Origin: CAIVVT01 sp052145115
GTDB lineage: Bacteria > Acidobacteriota > Terriglobia > Bryobacterales > Bryobacteraceae
Length of the DNA: 64,000 nucleotides
Direction: 5' to 3'
Assembly (NCBI GenBank): GCA_052145115.1
Contig: JBKQPG010000006.1
Location: 1 to 64,000, forward strand
Shown in pieces: positions 42,692-52,002 of this stretch. Below the pieces are notes generated by a model that saw only the letters and a list, made by a program, of their open reading frames with translations, searched no databases and had not been told where the DNA came from. Each line of letters starts with the position of its first letter. Position 1 is the stretch's first letter. The translations under genes and the position numbers were made by a program.

Positions 42692-43987
42692 ATGGGAATG
42701 ACACTCGCGGAGAAGATTCTGGCCCGCGCCTCGGGGCGCGAGAGCGTTGCACCGGATGAGATCGTCGTCGCCCGGGTCGACCTGGCCATGTCGCACGAAA
42801 ACGGCGACCTAGTGCGCAAGAGCTTCGCCGAGATCGGCGTGGCGCGGGTGTGGGACGCGGGCAAAATCGTCATCATCTTCGACCATCGCGTGCCGGCCGA
42901 ATCGGAGAAGACGGCCACCACGCACAAGGCCCTGCGCGAATTCGTCCGCGCCCAGGGAATCGCCAATTTCTACGACGTCGGCCGCGGCGGCATCTGCCAC
43001 CAGGTGCTGGCCGAGCACGGCCACGTCCGGCCCGGCATGGTGGTGGTGGGCACCGATTCCCACACCACCACGCACGGCGCTTTCGGGGCCTTCGCCACCG
43101 GCATCGGCGCCACCGAAATGGCCGGCGTGTGGACCGAGGGCAGCCTGTGGTTCAAAGTCCCGTCCACGTTGCGCATCCTGGTGGAGGGCGAGTTCCGCCC
43201 CTGGATCTCGGCCAAGGACCTGATCCTGTATATCATCGGAAAACTGGGCGCCGACGGGGCCGATTATCGGGCCGTGGAGTTCGACGGCCCGGCCATCCGC
43301 AAGCTCAGCGTGGCCTCGCGCATGGTGCTGGCCAACCTGTCCATGGAGATGGGCGCAAAAGTCGCCTTCACGCCGGTGGACGAGCGGCTGCTCGAGTACC
43401 TGCGCCCGCGCGCCGCCGGCCCCATCGAGGCCATCGCGCCCGACCCCGATGCGGTCTACGAACGCGTTGTGCACATCGATCTGGAACGCGATGTGCCGGA
43501 ACCGCAGATCGCCTGCCCGCACGGCGTCGACAACGTTCATCCGCTTTCGGAGCTGGGCGACGTGCCCGTAGAGCAGGCCGTCCTGGGCAGCTGCACTAAC
43601 GGCCGGCTGGAGGATCTGGAGATCGCCGCGCGGATCGTCCGCGACCGCCAGGTGCATCCCCGCACGCGCCTGATCGTGATCCCCGCCTCGCAGCAGATCT
43701 ACCTGGAGGCCATGCGCCTGGGCTACCTGGAGACTTTGATCCTGGCCGGCGCAATGGTGAATCCTCCCGGCTGCGGGCCGTGCGTGGGCGTCCACCAGGG
43801 CATCATCGCCGCCGGCGAGAGCTGCGTCTCTTCCACGAATCGCAACTTCCTCGGCCGCATGGGCAGCAAGGATTCCAAGGTGTATCTGGCCAGCCCCGCC
43901 GTGGTCGCCGCATCGGCCATCGCTGGGCGGCTCGCGCACCCCGAATTGATCGTCAAGGAGGATTCCGAATGCCTGGCGACAGTTTGA
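42692..43987 (+). CDS. Aconitase-family dehydratase large subunit (LeuC/DmdA-like)
   Basis: A 431-residue Fe-S hydro-lyase subunit. Cluster cysteines lie in LGSCTNGR and GCGPCVGVH, with substrate residues in TDSHTTTHGAFGAFATG. The length fits isopropylmalate isomerase, homoaconitase and dimethylmaleate hydratase large subunits. It forms the operon's second gene, 8 bases after the lyase, and overlaps the small-subunit gene by 19 bases. No leuA (isopropylmalate synthase) is near. It might be LeuC proper, or a homologue for another hydroxy acid. Confidence 0.9.
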   Translation: MGMTLAEKILARASGRESVAPDEIVVARVDLAMSHENGDLVRKSFAEIGVARVWDAGKIVIIFDHRVPAESEKTATTHKALREFVRAQGIANFYDVGRGGICHQVLAEHGHVRPGMVVVGTDSHTTTHGAFGAFATGIGATEMAGVWTEGSLWFKVPSTLRILVEGEFRPWISAKDLILYIIGKLGADGADYRAVEFDGPAIRKLSVASRMVLANLSMEMGAKVAFTPVDERLLEYLRPRAAGPIEAIAPDPDAVYERVVHIDLERDVPEPQIACPHGVDNVHPLSELGDVPVEQAVLGSCTNGRLEDLEIAARIVRDRQVHPRTRLIVIPASQQIYLEAMRLGYLETLILAGAMVNPPGCGPCVGVHQGIIAAGESCVSSTNRNFLGRMGSKDSKVYLASPAVVAASAIAGRLAHPELIVKEDSECLATV

Positions 43988-44481
43988 TTCTGCGCGGCCG
44001 CATTGCCGCCAAAATGGGCGAGAATATCGACACCGACATCATCTACCCCGGCCGCTACCTCAACGTCACCGACCGCGAGAAGACCGCCGAGCACCTGTTC
44101 GAACTGGCTTACCCCGAGTTGCGCGCCGCCCTGCGCCCCGGCGACATCATTGTCGCCGCCAAGAACTTCGGCTGCGGCTCCAGCCGCGAGCAGGCCGCCG
44201 CGGCGCTGAAATACGCCGGCATCGGCGCGGTCATCGCGCCCTCCTTCGCGCGCATTTTCTATCGCAATTCGATCAACCTGGGGTTGCCGGCCATCGTCTC
44301 GGCCGAAGCGCCGGCGGTGTTGGAGGCGGGGGACGAAATCGAGATCGACCTGGCCCGCGGTTTCATTCGCAAGCTGCCCGCCGGCCCGGTCTGCCCCGCC
44401 GCGGCGCTCGATCCGCGCGCGATTGAACTGCTGAACGCCGGCGGCTTGATCCCGTATCTCAAGCGGAAGCACGCCGCCTGA
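43969..44481 (+). CDS. Aconitase-family dehydratase small subunit (LeuD/DmdB-like)
   Basis: A 170-residue swivelling subunit of the dehydratase. It shows NIDTDIIYPGRYLN, AAKNFGCGSSREQA (the substrate-binding loop) and IGAVIAPSFARIFYRNSINLG. ATG 43969 follows AAGGAGG and lies inside the end of the large-subunit gene, a coupling typical of heterodimeric isomerases. The short 170-residue form is like archaeal/bacterial homoaconitase or DmdB types; E. coli LeuD is about 200 residues. Confidence 0.9.
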   Translation: MPGDSLILRGRIAAKMGENIDTDIIYPGRYLNVTDREKTAEHLFELAYPELRAALRPGDIIVAAKNFGCGSSREQAAAALKYAGIGAVIAPSFARIFYRNSINLGLPAIVSAEAPAVLEAGDEIEIDLARGFIRKLPAGPVCPAAALDPRAIELLNAGGLIPYLKRKHAA

Positions 44482-44493
44482 TCCGGAGCGCGC

Positions 44494-45633
44494 ATGAAGA
44501 AACACCGCATCGCCTGGCTGCCCGGGGACGGCATTGGCCAAGAAGTCTGTGAGGCCGCGCGCATGGTCCTCGACGCGGCCGGATTCGACGCCGAATACAT
44601 CCCCGGCGACATCGGCTGGGAGTTCTGGCGCCAGGAAGGCGACGCGCTGCCGCCGCGCACGCTCGATCTGTTGAACAGCACGGACTGCGCCTTCTTCGGC
44701 GCCATCACGTCCAAGCCCGTCAAGGACGCCGCCAAGGAACTCGCGCCCGAATTGCAAGGCCGCGCCCCTGTCTACCGCAGCCCCATCGTGCGCATGCGCC
44801 AGCTCCTGGACCTGTACATCTGCATGCGCCCGTGCCGCGCCTTCCCCGGCAATCCGCTCAACTATCGCGACAACATCGACATCGTCGTGTTCCGCGAAAA
44901 CACCGAGGGGATGTACGTCGGCGTCGAGTTCCCGGTCGTGCCCGAGGTCTTCTTCCAGGATCCCGGCATGGCGCGCATCCCGCGCGACGCCGCCATCTCT
45001 CTGCGCAGCGTCACTCGCAAGGCCTCGCTGCGCATCGTCGAAGCCGCGTTTGAATACGCGGTCCAGCACAATCGTGGCAAGGTCACCGCGGTGCACAAGG
45101 CCAACGTCCTACGGGCTACCGACGGGGTGTTCCTCGAAGCCGCCCAGGAGGTGGCCGCGCGCTACCCCCAGATCCAGTTCGACACCGCCAACGTGGACGC
45201 CATCTGCATGTGGCTGCTCAAGAACCCGGCCAGCTACGAAGTGATCGTCACCACCAACCTGTTCGGCGACATTCTGTCCGACCTGTGCGCCCAGATGGTA
45301 GGCGGGATGGGCTTCGCCTACAGCGGCAACATCGGGACCAGCTACGCCGTGTTCGAGCCTACACACGGCTCCGCGCCCAAGTACGCCGGCCTGAATAAGG
45401 TGAATCCCATCGCCACCATCCTGGCCGCCATGATGATGGCCGACTGGCTCGGCGAGGCGCTCACCGCCGCCGCCATCCACCAGGCTGTCGCCCGCGTCGT
45501 CTCGGAAGGCAGAGTCCGCAGCTACGACATGGGCGGCTCGGCCTCCACGCTCGACGTCGCCCGCGCCGTCGCCGCCGGCCTTCGTGCCGGCAGTTGCTCA
45601 GCGCACGCAGGCGCAGCCAACGGTTCGCCATGA
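44494..45633 (+). CDS. Isocitrate/isopropylmalate dehydrogenase family protein
   Basis: A 379-residue beta-decarboxylating dehydrogenase (2-hydroxy acid to 2-oxo acid plus CO2). Motifs are LPGDGIGQEVCEAAR, VFRENTEGMYVGVE, KANVLRATDGVF and TTNLFGDILSDLCAQMVGG, with FEPTHGSAPKYAG near the C-terminus. The NTEGMYVG signature is nearer isocitrate/homoisocitrate enzymes than LeuB. The 12-base gap makes it part of the lyase/dehydratase operon. Its substrate is likely the hydroxy acid made by the dehydratase. Confidence 0.9.
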   Translation: MKKHRIAWLPGDGIGQEVCEAARMVLDAAGFDAEYIPGDIGWEFWRQEGDALPPRTLDLLNSTDCAFFGAITSKPVKDAAKELAPELQGRAPVYRSPIVRMRQLLDLYICMRPCRAFPGNPLNYRDNIDIVVFRENTEGMYVGVEFPVVPEVFFQDPGMARIPRDAAISLRSVTRKASLRIVEAAFEYAVQHNRGKVTAVHKANVLRATDGVFLEAAQEVAARYPQIQFDTANVDAICMWLLKNPASYEVIVTTNLFGDILSDLCAQMVGGMGFAYSGNIGTSYAVFEPTHGSAPKYAGLNKVNPIATILAAMMMADWLGEALTAAAIHQAVARVVSEGRVRSYDMGGSASTLDVARAVAAGLRAGSCSAHAGAANGSP

Positions 45634-45651
45634 CGCGCTATACTGGCCGCC

Positions 45652-46641
45652 ATGCCCAACCACCCCGTGTCCGGATCCAGCATGAAGGATCCCCTCACCT
45701 GGCTGTACCCTCCTATCGAGCCCTACAACACGGGCCGACTGCAGGTCTCGCCGGTCCACGAAATCTATTACGAGGAGACAGGCAACCCGGCCGGCAAGCC
45801 GGTGATCTTCCTGCATGGCGGTCCGGGCGGCGGCTCCGATCCGAAGCAGCGCCGTTTCTTCCATCCGGAGAAGTACCGCATTGTGAACTTCGATCAGCGC
45901 GGATGCGGCAAGAGTACGCCCTACGCGTCGCTCGAAGCCAACACCACCTGGGACCTGGTCTCCGACATCGAGAAGATCCGCGAGCACCTCGGCATCGGGC
46001 GCTGGCAGGTGTTCGGTGGAAGCTGGGGCTCCACGCTGGCCCTGGCGTACGCGGAAACGCATGCCGATCGCGTCACCGAATTGGTGCTGCGCGGCATCTT
46101 TCTGCTGCGCAAGCAGGAGATCGACTGGTTCTACCAGCGCGGCGCGTCGGTGCTTTTCCCCGATGCCTGGGAGCCGTATCTCGAGCACATCCCGGAGGCC
46201 GAGCGCGGCGATCTGCTCAGCGCCTACCACCGCCGCCTGACCAGCGACGATCCAGCCGTACGGCTGGCCGCCGCGAAGGTGTGGAGCGGATGGGAAGGCG
46301 TCACCTCCAAGCTACTGCCCGACCAGGCTTTCGCCGGCCATTACGAAGAGGACGAGTTTGCTCTGGCCTTCGCGCGGATTGAAGCCCACTACTTCGTCCA
46401 TCGGGGGTTCTTCGAAACCGATGACCAGCTGCTGCGCGACGCTGCGCGCATCCGCCACATCCCGGGCGCGATCGTGCAAGGCCGTTACGACGTCGTGTGC
46501 CCCATGGAAAGCGCGTGGGCTCTGCACCGCGCGTGGCCCGAAGCCGAGCTGATCATCACTCCCGACAGCGGCCACAGCGCTTTCGATCCGCCCAACAGTC
46601 GCGCCCTGGTGGCGGCGGCGGACAGGTTCGCCGGCAGTTGA
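45652..46641 (+). CDS. pip: Proline iminopeptidase
   Basis: A 329-residue alpha/beta hydrolase of peptidase family S33 that removes N-terminal proline. It shows LHGGPGGG (oxyanion loop), FDQRGCGKSTP, the nucleophile Ser124 in GGSWGS, and the acid/base pair in GRYDVVCP and DSGHSAF. Length and motifs match Pip well. It begins 18 bases after the dehydrogenase and may share its transcript. The first Met is 45652; a second in-frame ATG occurs at residue 11. Confidence 0.92.
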   Translation: MPNHPVSGSSMKDPLTWLYPPIEPYNTGRLQVSPVHEIYYEETGNPAGKPVIFLHGGPGGGSDPKQRRFFHPEKYRIVNFDQRGCGKSTPYASLEANTTWDLVSDIEKIREHLGIGRWQVFGGSWGSTLALAYAETHADRVTELVLRGIFLLRKQEIDWFYQRGASVLFPDAWEPYLEHIPEAERGDLLSAYHRRLTSDDPAVRLAAAKVWSGWEGVTSKLLPDQAFAGHYEEDEFALAFARIEAHYFVHRGFFETDDQLLRDAARIRHIPGAIVQGRYDVVCPMESAWALHRAWPEAELIITPDSGHSAFDPPNSRALVAAADRFAGS

Positions 46642-46690
46642 CCTGGGACGGAATCCCGGCGCGCGGCGCGGAAAACCGGCCCTGCGCGCG

Positions 46691-49246
46691 CTATTGGGCC
46701 CACACGATCCAGGGCAGCTCGTAGGGCAGAATGGCGTCCGGATTGAACGGCACCACGCGCACCGTGTAGCCGCATGACCCGCTGTTGCGGCATTCCACTT
46801 CACCCTGGTAGACGAAGTCGGAAGCGGTCGTTTCGATCAGGCTCATGGCGGCCTTCTGGCCGGCCTCGATCTGGCCCTCGGAGTCGACGTTGCCGTAATA
46901 GAGCTGCACCTGCACGTCGCCGGGACCTATGCCGCCCAGCACCACCCGCGCGGTGACCTTGAACTTCGCGCCGACCACCACGCCGCGGGCCTGATCGCTC
47001 GAGATGTCGGCGATCTTCACCTCGGCGCCGTGGTCGCGGACCCGTTTGCGCCATTCCACCAGCGGCAAGACGCGCTTCCCGCGGTCCTCGGCCAGCCGCA
47101 AATGGCGCGCGTGCGCCGGAATATAGAATTTCTCGGCGTACTCGGCGACCATGCGGTTGGTGCTGAAGACCGGCGTGAGCTTCTTCATCGAGGCCTTCAT
47201 CTTGGCGATCCAGCCGCGCGGAATGCCCTTGGAGTCGCGGTCGTAAAACAGCGGCACTACCTCGTGCTCCAGCAGGTGATAGAGGGCCCGCGATTCCACG
47301 TCGTCCTGATAATTCTCGTCGCTATAATCCTCGCCCTTGCCGATGGCCCAGCCGACCTGCTGGTCGTAACCTTCGTCCCACCAGCCGTCCAGAATGGACA
47401 GATTCAGGCCGCCGTTGGGCAGCAGTTTCATGCCGCTGGTGCCGCTGGCCTCGTTGGGCCGGCGCGGCGTGTTGAGCCACACGTCGCAGCCCTGGACCAG
47501 GTAGCGGGCCACCGAGATGTCGTAGTTTTCGAGGAATACGATGTGCGGGCGGATCTCGGGATCGCGGGCAAAGTGGATGATCTGGCGGATCAGCTCCTTG
47601 CCGTCGTTGTCATGCGGGTGGGCCTTGCCGGCGATCAGCATCTGCACCGGCCGCTGCGGGTTGGTCAGGATCTTCTTGAAACGCGCCGGATCGCGCAGCA
47701 GCAGGGTGGCGCGTTTGTAGGTGGCGAAGCGGCGCGCAAAGCCGATGGTCAGGGTCTCGGGCGCCAGGACGTCGTCGGCGGAGGAGACGTCGGAGGCCGA
47801 GCCGCCGCGCTGCTCGATGTAGACCGCCAGCCGCGAGCGGGCATAGCCGATCAGGCGCTCGCGGCGGATCTGGTGGACGCGCCACAGCTCCTGGTCCGGA
47901 ATGCGGTCGATGCGCTCCCACAGGGCGTGATCGCTGGGATCGTCGGCCCAGCGCGGGCCCAGATAGCGGTCCAGCAGCCGGACCATCTCCATCGAGGTCC
48001 AGGTGCGGGTATGAATGCCGTTGGTGACGTAGCCGATCGGCACCTCGGCCAGCGGGTAGCCGGGCCACATCGGCTGCGCCATTTTGCGCGTCACCTCGCC
48101 GTGCAGGCGGCTGACGCCGTTGGCGCAGGAGCTCATGCGCGCGGCGAGGAAAGCCATGTTGAACGGCTCACCGGCGTCGTGATGGTTCTGCCGCCCGACG
48201 CCCATCAGTTGCTCGAAGCTCATGCCGAGCTGGCCGGCATAGTCGCGGAAGTACTTCTCCATCAACCAGGTATCGAAGCGGTCGAAGCCCGCCGGAACCG
48301 GCGTGTGGGTGGTGAAGACATTGCCCGCGGCGGAGATCTGGCGAGCCTCAAAGTAGGGCAGGCCCAGCTCTTCCATCAATTCGCGTGTTCGCTCCAGGCC
48401 CAGAAACGCCGAATGGCCTTCATTCATGTGGCACACCGTGGGGCGGATGCCGAGCGCTTTCAAGGCCCGCAGCCCGCCGATGCCCAGGATGATCTCCTGC
48501 TGGATGCGCAGTTCGCGGTCGCCGCCGTATAGCGCGCCGGTGATGCGGCGGTCGTCGGGCGAGTTCTGGGGCACGTTGGTGTCCAGCAGATACAGCGGGA
48601 TGCGCCCGACTTGAACCTGCCAGACGCGGGCGAAGACCGCGCGGCCGGGGAATTGCACCTGCACCATCAGCGGCTCATCGCTCTTGTCCTCGAGCGGTTG
48701 CAGGGGCAGATTGTGGAAGTCGTTGATGGGATAAGTCTCCTGCTGCCAGCCGTCGGCGTTGAGATATTGGCGGAAATAGCCGCCCTGGTACAACAGGCCG
48801 ACGCCCACCAGGGGCAGGCCCAGATCGCTGGCCGATTTGAGGTGGTCGCCGGCCAGGATGCCCAGGCCGCCGGCGTAGTTGGGAACGCACTCCGTGAGTC
48901 CGAATTCGGCCGAAAAGTAGGCCGCGACGAGCCCCATCGCTTCCGGATGGGTGCGCGGGAACCAGCCCTGGCCGGCCATGTATTCCTCCAGGCTGGCCGC
49001 GGCGCGGTCCATCTGGGCCAGGAAAGCCTCGTCGTTGGCGAGGCCGGACAGGCGCCGCTGGTCGATGCGGCCCAGCATCAGCCGGGGGTTATGGCCGGTC
49101 TCCTCCCACAGGTCGGGATCGATGCCCCGAAACAGCTCGATGGCGGGGTGGTCCCAGCACCAGCGCAGGTTCAAGGAAAGGTCGTTCAGACACTTCAGAC
49201 GCTGCGGCAGGGAGGGGGAGACGTGGAAGCTGAAAACGCGTGGCAT
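46691..49246 (-). CDS. glgP: Alpha-glucan phosphorylase (GT35)
   Basis: A ~851-residue phosphorylase that releases glucose 1-phosphate from glycogen or maltodextrin. The N-terminal DUF3417 domain (LSLNLRWCWDHPAIELF) precedes YFSAEFGLTECVPNYAGGLGILAGDHLKSASDLG. HMNEGHSAF, FARRFATYKRATLLLRD and the PLP-site region EASGTSGMKLLPNGG are present. I chose ATG 49246 over 49288 because the family begins there. It is convergent with pip and sits beside a TonB receptor and xylanase, in keeping with polysaccharide use. Confidence 0.94.
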   Translation of the reverse strand: MPRVFSFHVSPSLPQRLKCLNDLSLNLRWCWDHPAIELFRGIDPDLWEETGHNPRLMLGRIDQRRLSGLANDEAFLAQMDRAAASLEEYMAGQGWFPRTHPEAMGLVAAYFSAEFGLTECVPNYAGGLGILAGDHLKSASDLGLPLVGVGLLYQGGYFRQYLNADGWQQETYPINDFHNLPLQPLEDKSDEPLMVQVQFPGRAVFARVWQVQVGRIPLYLLDTNVPQNSPDDRRITGALYGGDRELRIQQEIILGIGGLRALKALGIRPTVCHMNEGHSAFLGLERTRELMEELGLPYFEARQISAAGNVFTTHTPVPAGFDRFDTWLMEKYFRDYAGQLGMSFEQLMGVGRQNHHDAGEPFNMAFLAARMSSCANGVSRLHGEVTRKMAQPMWPGYPLAEVPIGYVTNGIHTRTWTSMEMVRLLDRYLGPRWADDPSDHALWERIDRIPDQELWRVHQIRRERLIGYARSRLAVYIEQRGGSASDVSSADDVLAPETLTIGFARRFATYKRATLLLRDPARFKKILTNPQRPVQMLIAGKAHPHDNDGKELIRQIIHFARDPEIRPHIVFLENYDISVARYLVQGCDVWLNTPRRPNEASGTSGMKLLPNGGLNLSILDGWWDEGYDQQVGWAIGKGEDYSDENYQDDVESRALYHLLEHEVVPLFYDRDSKGIPRGWIAKMKASMKKLTPVFSTNRMVAEYAEKFYIPAHARHLRLAEDRGKRVLPLVEWRKRVRDHGAEVKIADISSDQARGVVVGAKFKVTARVVLGGIGPGDVQVQLYYGNVDSEGQIEAGQKAAMSLIETTASDFVYQGEVECRNSGSCGYTVRVVPFNPDAILPYELPWIVWAQ

Positions 49247-49388
49247 AGGTTGGTGAGGCGGGCGCTCTCGTTCAAAAGTACCCGTCAATTATGAGAGTAG
49301 TACGACAGAACCCGAAATTCTCCGTGCGGCGGCAACGTGGGAGGGCCGGAAAGCGGGCCGGCGCCGCCGCCGGGGAGACAGGGCGGCT

Positions 49389-51893
49389 TCAGGTGCGCCC
49401 GAAAAAGCGGATGCGGACCTGAACGTGGCGGCCTTCGTCGCCCAGGAACTGCCCGAAGTTCGGCGCGCCGAGAACATTGTAGACCGCGGTCGGGTTGCGG
49501 CTGTTCGTAATGTTGTTGAATCCGCCCCGAAGGGCGAAACGGCGGCCCTGGAACGTAAATCGCCGTTCCAGGTACACGTTCAAGTCCAAATTCAATGGGT
49601 AGCGTTGCGCGTTGACTGCACCGGCGATCACCCCGTTCTGGTCGATGATGGAGTAGGGGAAGCCGGAGCGCGTGTCGCACAGCACGGAGACAAACCAGTT
49701 CTTCAAGGGAAGGGGCGCGTAAACCCAGCCCAGGAAGCGGTTGGGCGCGTCCCAGGGCATCGGACCGAAGTTGTCCTGCACCTGCAGGACCTGGTCGACC
49801 TTGAGATCCAGGATGGCGTTGGAAGTGGCGCTCGAGCGGGTGTAGCTGGCGAACCACTCGAACTGGCCGCCCAGATTCTGGCGCAGGCTCGCCTGGACGG
49901 ATTGGTAGCGATCGCGACGCGAGTTGGTGAGGTCGAAAAGCTCATTCGCGGACAGGACGGGCAACGGGGTCAGCGGCTGCTCCAGCGGCAGCGCCGGCGA
50001 GCCGGCGGCGGGGAGGTAGCTGAAGCCATCGGTTCCAGTGCGGCGGACGTAGTTCAGGGCGAAGTACATCTTGTGGGACAGCCGCTGGTCGAAGGTGGCG
50101 CTCCAATTGTCGCTGCGCGGAGGCTTGAGGCGGCCGTAGGGGACATTGAACAGGATCTCGGCGGGGGGGCCGGCCAGGGTGCCATCGGGGTTGAAGCGGG
50201 AGGTGACGGAGACCTGATCCAGGGGCTGGCTGAAGATCTCCAGGGGCGACGCGTCGTAGGTGATGGCATAGCCCGCCGAGAACTTGGTGCGGCCCGCTTT
50301 CCAGGGCGACCAGGAGGCTGCCAGGCGCGGGCCGGCGGCGATGCGGCGCACGAGCTCGTCCCAATCCTGGCGCAGGCCGGCCTGGATCTGGACGTTGTCG
50401 CGCGGACGCCAGTCGTCGAGTATATACGACGAAAAATCCAGATTGGGCCGGGTGTACTGGCCGCTGCCCTGGAACACCGTTTGCGACAGCAGTTGACCTT
50501 CCACGCCGAGCTGTTCATAGCCCGAGCGCCGGAAATCGGCATCGTAATTCAGACGGTCGAGGCCGACCCCGGCTTTGATCTGGTGCACCCCGGCGGCCTT
50601 GAAGTGGGGCAGAAAGGCGTCGGCGAGGAGCTGATCGCGGCGCGAGCGCTGGTTCGACTGGACGAAATAGTTCCCGCTGTCCCCTTCGGGCGAAATGACA
50701 TACAGAGCGTTGCCTTGCGGGATCTGGCGCAGGTCGAAGCGGTTCTGTGCCACGCCCAGGTCGATGAGGACGCCGCCGCTTAAGTAGATCTGATCCTTCA
50801 GACTCCAGAAGTATTCGCTCGAACGGTCCGTGGTGGTGGTGGGTGGGGGATCGAGGACGCCCAGCCCATAGCGGTTCTGATTGTTCTCATTGATCAGGAA
50901 GTCGCCGAAAAGGAGGTTGGCCGGCGACAGGTTGAACTGGGTGTGCAGGACATTCCCTCCCTGCCAGCCGGTTTGAGTGTCCTGCCCCTTGGGCAGGCCG
51001 TTGATCCAGTGATCGGTGTATTGAAAGTTGAAGTCGTCGGAGAACCAGGCGCGGCCCTTCCAGATGGGTCCGGAGAAGACGACGCGCGGCGTAAAGCCTC
51101 CCAGGTGGATGCCTTCATGGGTGTCCAGCCCGGGAATGAAGTTGGTGGCGTCAAAGCGGAATTGATCGGAGCCGTTATCGGTCTCGAGGGCCAACATGCC
51201 CGCTGAGCCCTGCCCGAACTCGGGCGAATAGCGGCCGGTCAGGAACTGCACGGAGCGCACTCCATCCAGACCGATCTGCGTATTCAGCCGCCCGGTGACA
51301 GGATCGCCGATGTCGAATCCATTCAGCGTGTATAGCGTCTGGTTCTCGGAGCCGCCCGCAAAATGCAGGGCGCCGCTTTGATCCTCAATCGCGCCCGGCA
51401 TGAGCTGCAGCGCGTTGCGCAGGCTGTTGCTGGAGCGGAACGGGACGTCGTTGATCTCAGTGCCGGTGAGTTGCTCCTCGTGGTGCACCTGATCCAGGTC
51501 GACCGGAGAGGGGGTTCCACTGACGTCCAGGGATTGAAAGACTTCGCGGATCGGACTCAGGACGAACGTGAGGGCGGTGGAGGCCTCCAGGTCGAGGCTG
51601 CGATTGCGCATTTCGAAGAAGCCCTCGCGCTGGACATTCAGCGTGTACGTGCCCGCGGCGGGGAGGCGCGCCACGAAGCGGCCGGCCGGATCGGTGGTGG
51701 TCTCAAGCAGGGCCGGGCCGGATGAGCCTGGCAGGCGCAGCGTGATCCGCGCACCGCCGACCGGGGCGCCGTTCTCGTCGACCACCTGCCCCGACAGCAC
51801 GGCTCCCGGGCCGGAGGCCGGCAGCGGGACCGGGAGCAGGCCCGCCAGCGTCAGGAGGATGACCCTCAGAGCATAGATGGAGCGATCGCGCAA
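49389..51893 (-). CDS. TonB-dependent receptor, Oar-like with CarboxypepD_reg domain
   Basis: An 834-residue outer-membrane protein with signal sequence (ALRVILLTLAGLLPVPLPA). The N-terminal carboxypeptidase-regulatory-like domain (GAVLSGQVVDENGAPVGGARITL) precedes a plug (DVPFRSSNSLRNALQLMPG, YTLNGFDIGDPVTG) and a large barrel of alternating aromatic beta strands ending VQVRIRFFGRT. Such receptors, expanded in Acidobacteriota, may take up oligosaccharides. The start is TTG. It lies 110 bases downstream of the xylanase gene on the same strand, so it may import xylan fragments. Confidence 0.9.
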   Translation of the reverse strand: MRDRSIYALRVILLTLAGLLPVPLPASGPGAVLSGQVVDENGAPVGGARITLRLPGSSGPALLETTTDPAGRFVARLPAAGTYTLNVQREGFFEMRNRSLDLEASTALTFVLSPIREVFQSLDVSGTPSPVDLDQVHHEEQLTGTEINDVPFRSSNSLRNALQLMPGAIEDQSGALHFAGGSENQTLYTLNGFDIGDPVTGRLNTQIGLDGVRSVQFLTGRYSPEFGQGSAGMLALETDNGSDQFRFDATNFIPGLDTHEGIHLGGFTPRVVFSGPIWKGRAWFSDDFNFQYTDHWINGLPKGQDTQTGWQGGNVLHTQFNLSPANLLFGDFLINENNQNRYGLGVLDPPPTTTTDRSSEYFWSLKDQIYLSGGVLIDLGVAQNRFDLRQIPQGNALYVISPEGDSGNYFVQSNQRSRRDQLLADAFLPHFKAAGVHQIKAGVGLDRLNYDADFRRSGYEQLGVEGQLLSQTVFQGSGQYTRPNLDFSSYILDDWRPRDNVQIQAGLRQDWDELVRRIAAGPRLAASWSPWKAGRTKFSAGYAITYDASPLEIFSQPLDQVSVTSRFNPDGTLAGPPAEILFNVPYGRLKPPRSDNWSATFDQRLSHKMYFALNYVRRTGTDGFSYLPAAGSPALPLEQPLTPLPVLSANELFDLTNSRRDRYQSVQASLRQNLGGQFEWFASYTRSSATSNAILDLKVDQVLQVQDNFGPMPWDAPNRFLGWVYAPLPLKNWFVSVLCDTRSGFPYSIIDQNGVIAGAVNAQRYPLNLDLNVYLERRFTFQGRRFALRGGFNNITNSRNPTAVYNVLGAPNFGQFLGDEGRHVQVRIRFFGRT

Positions 51894-52002
51894 TAATCAG
51901 CCTCTGGGTCCAATATGGCCGATGCGAGGGTCCACCGCCAGCACGGAATGTAACAACCGGACGCCGCCCGGCGGCGCATTAGCTCGTCCGCGAAGGCGCG
52001 GG

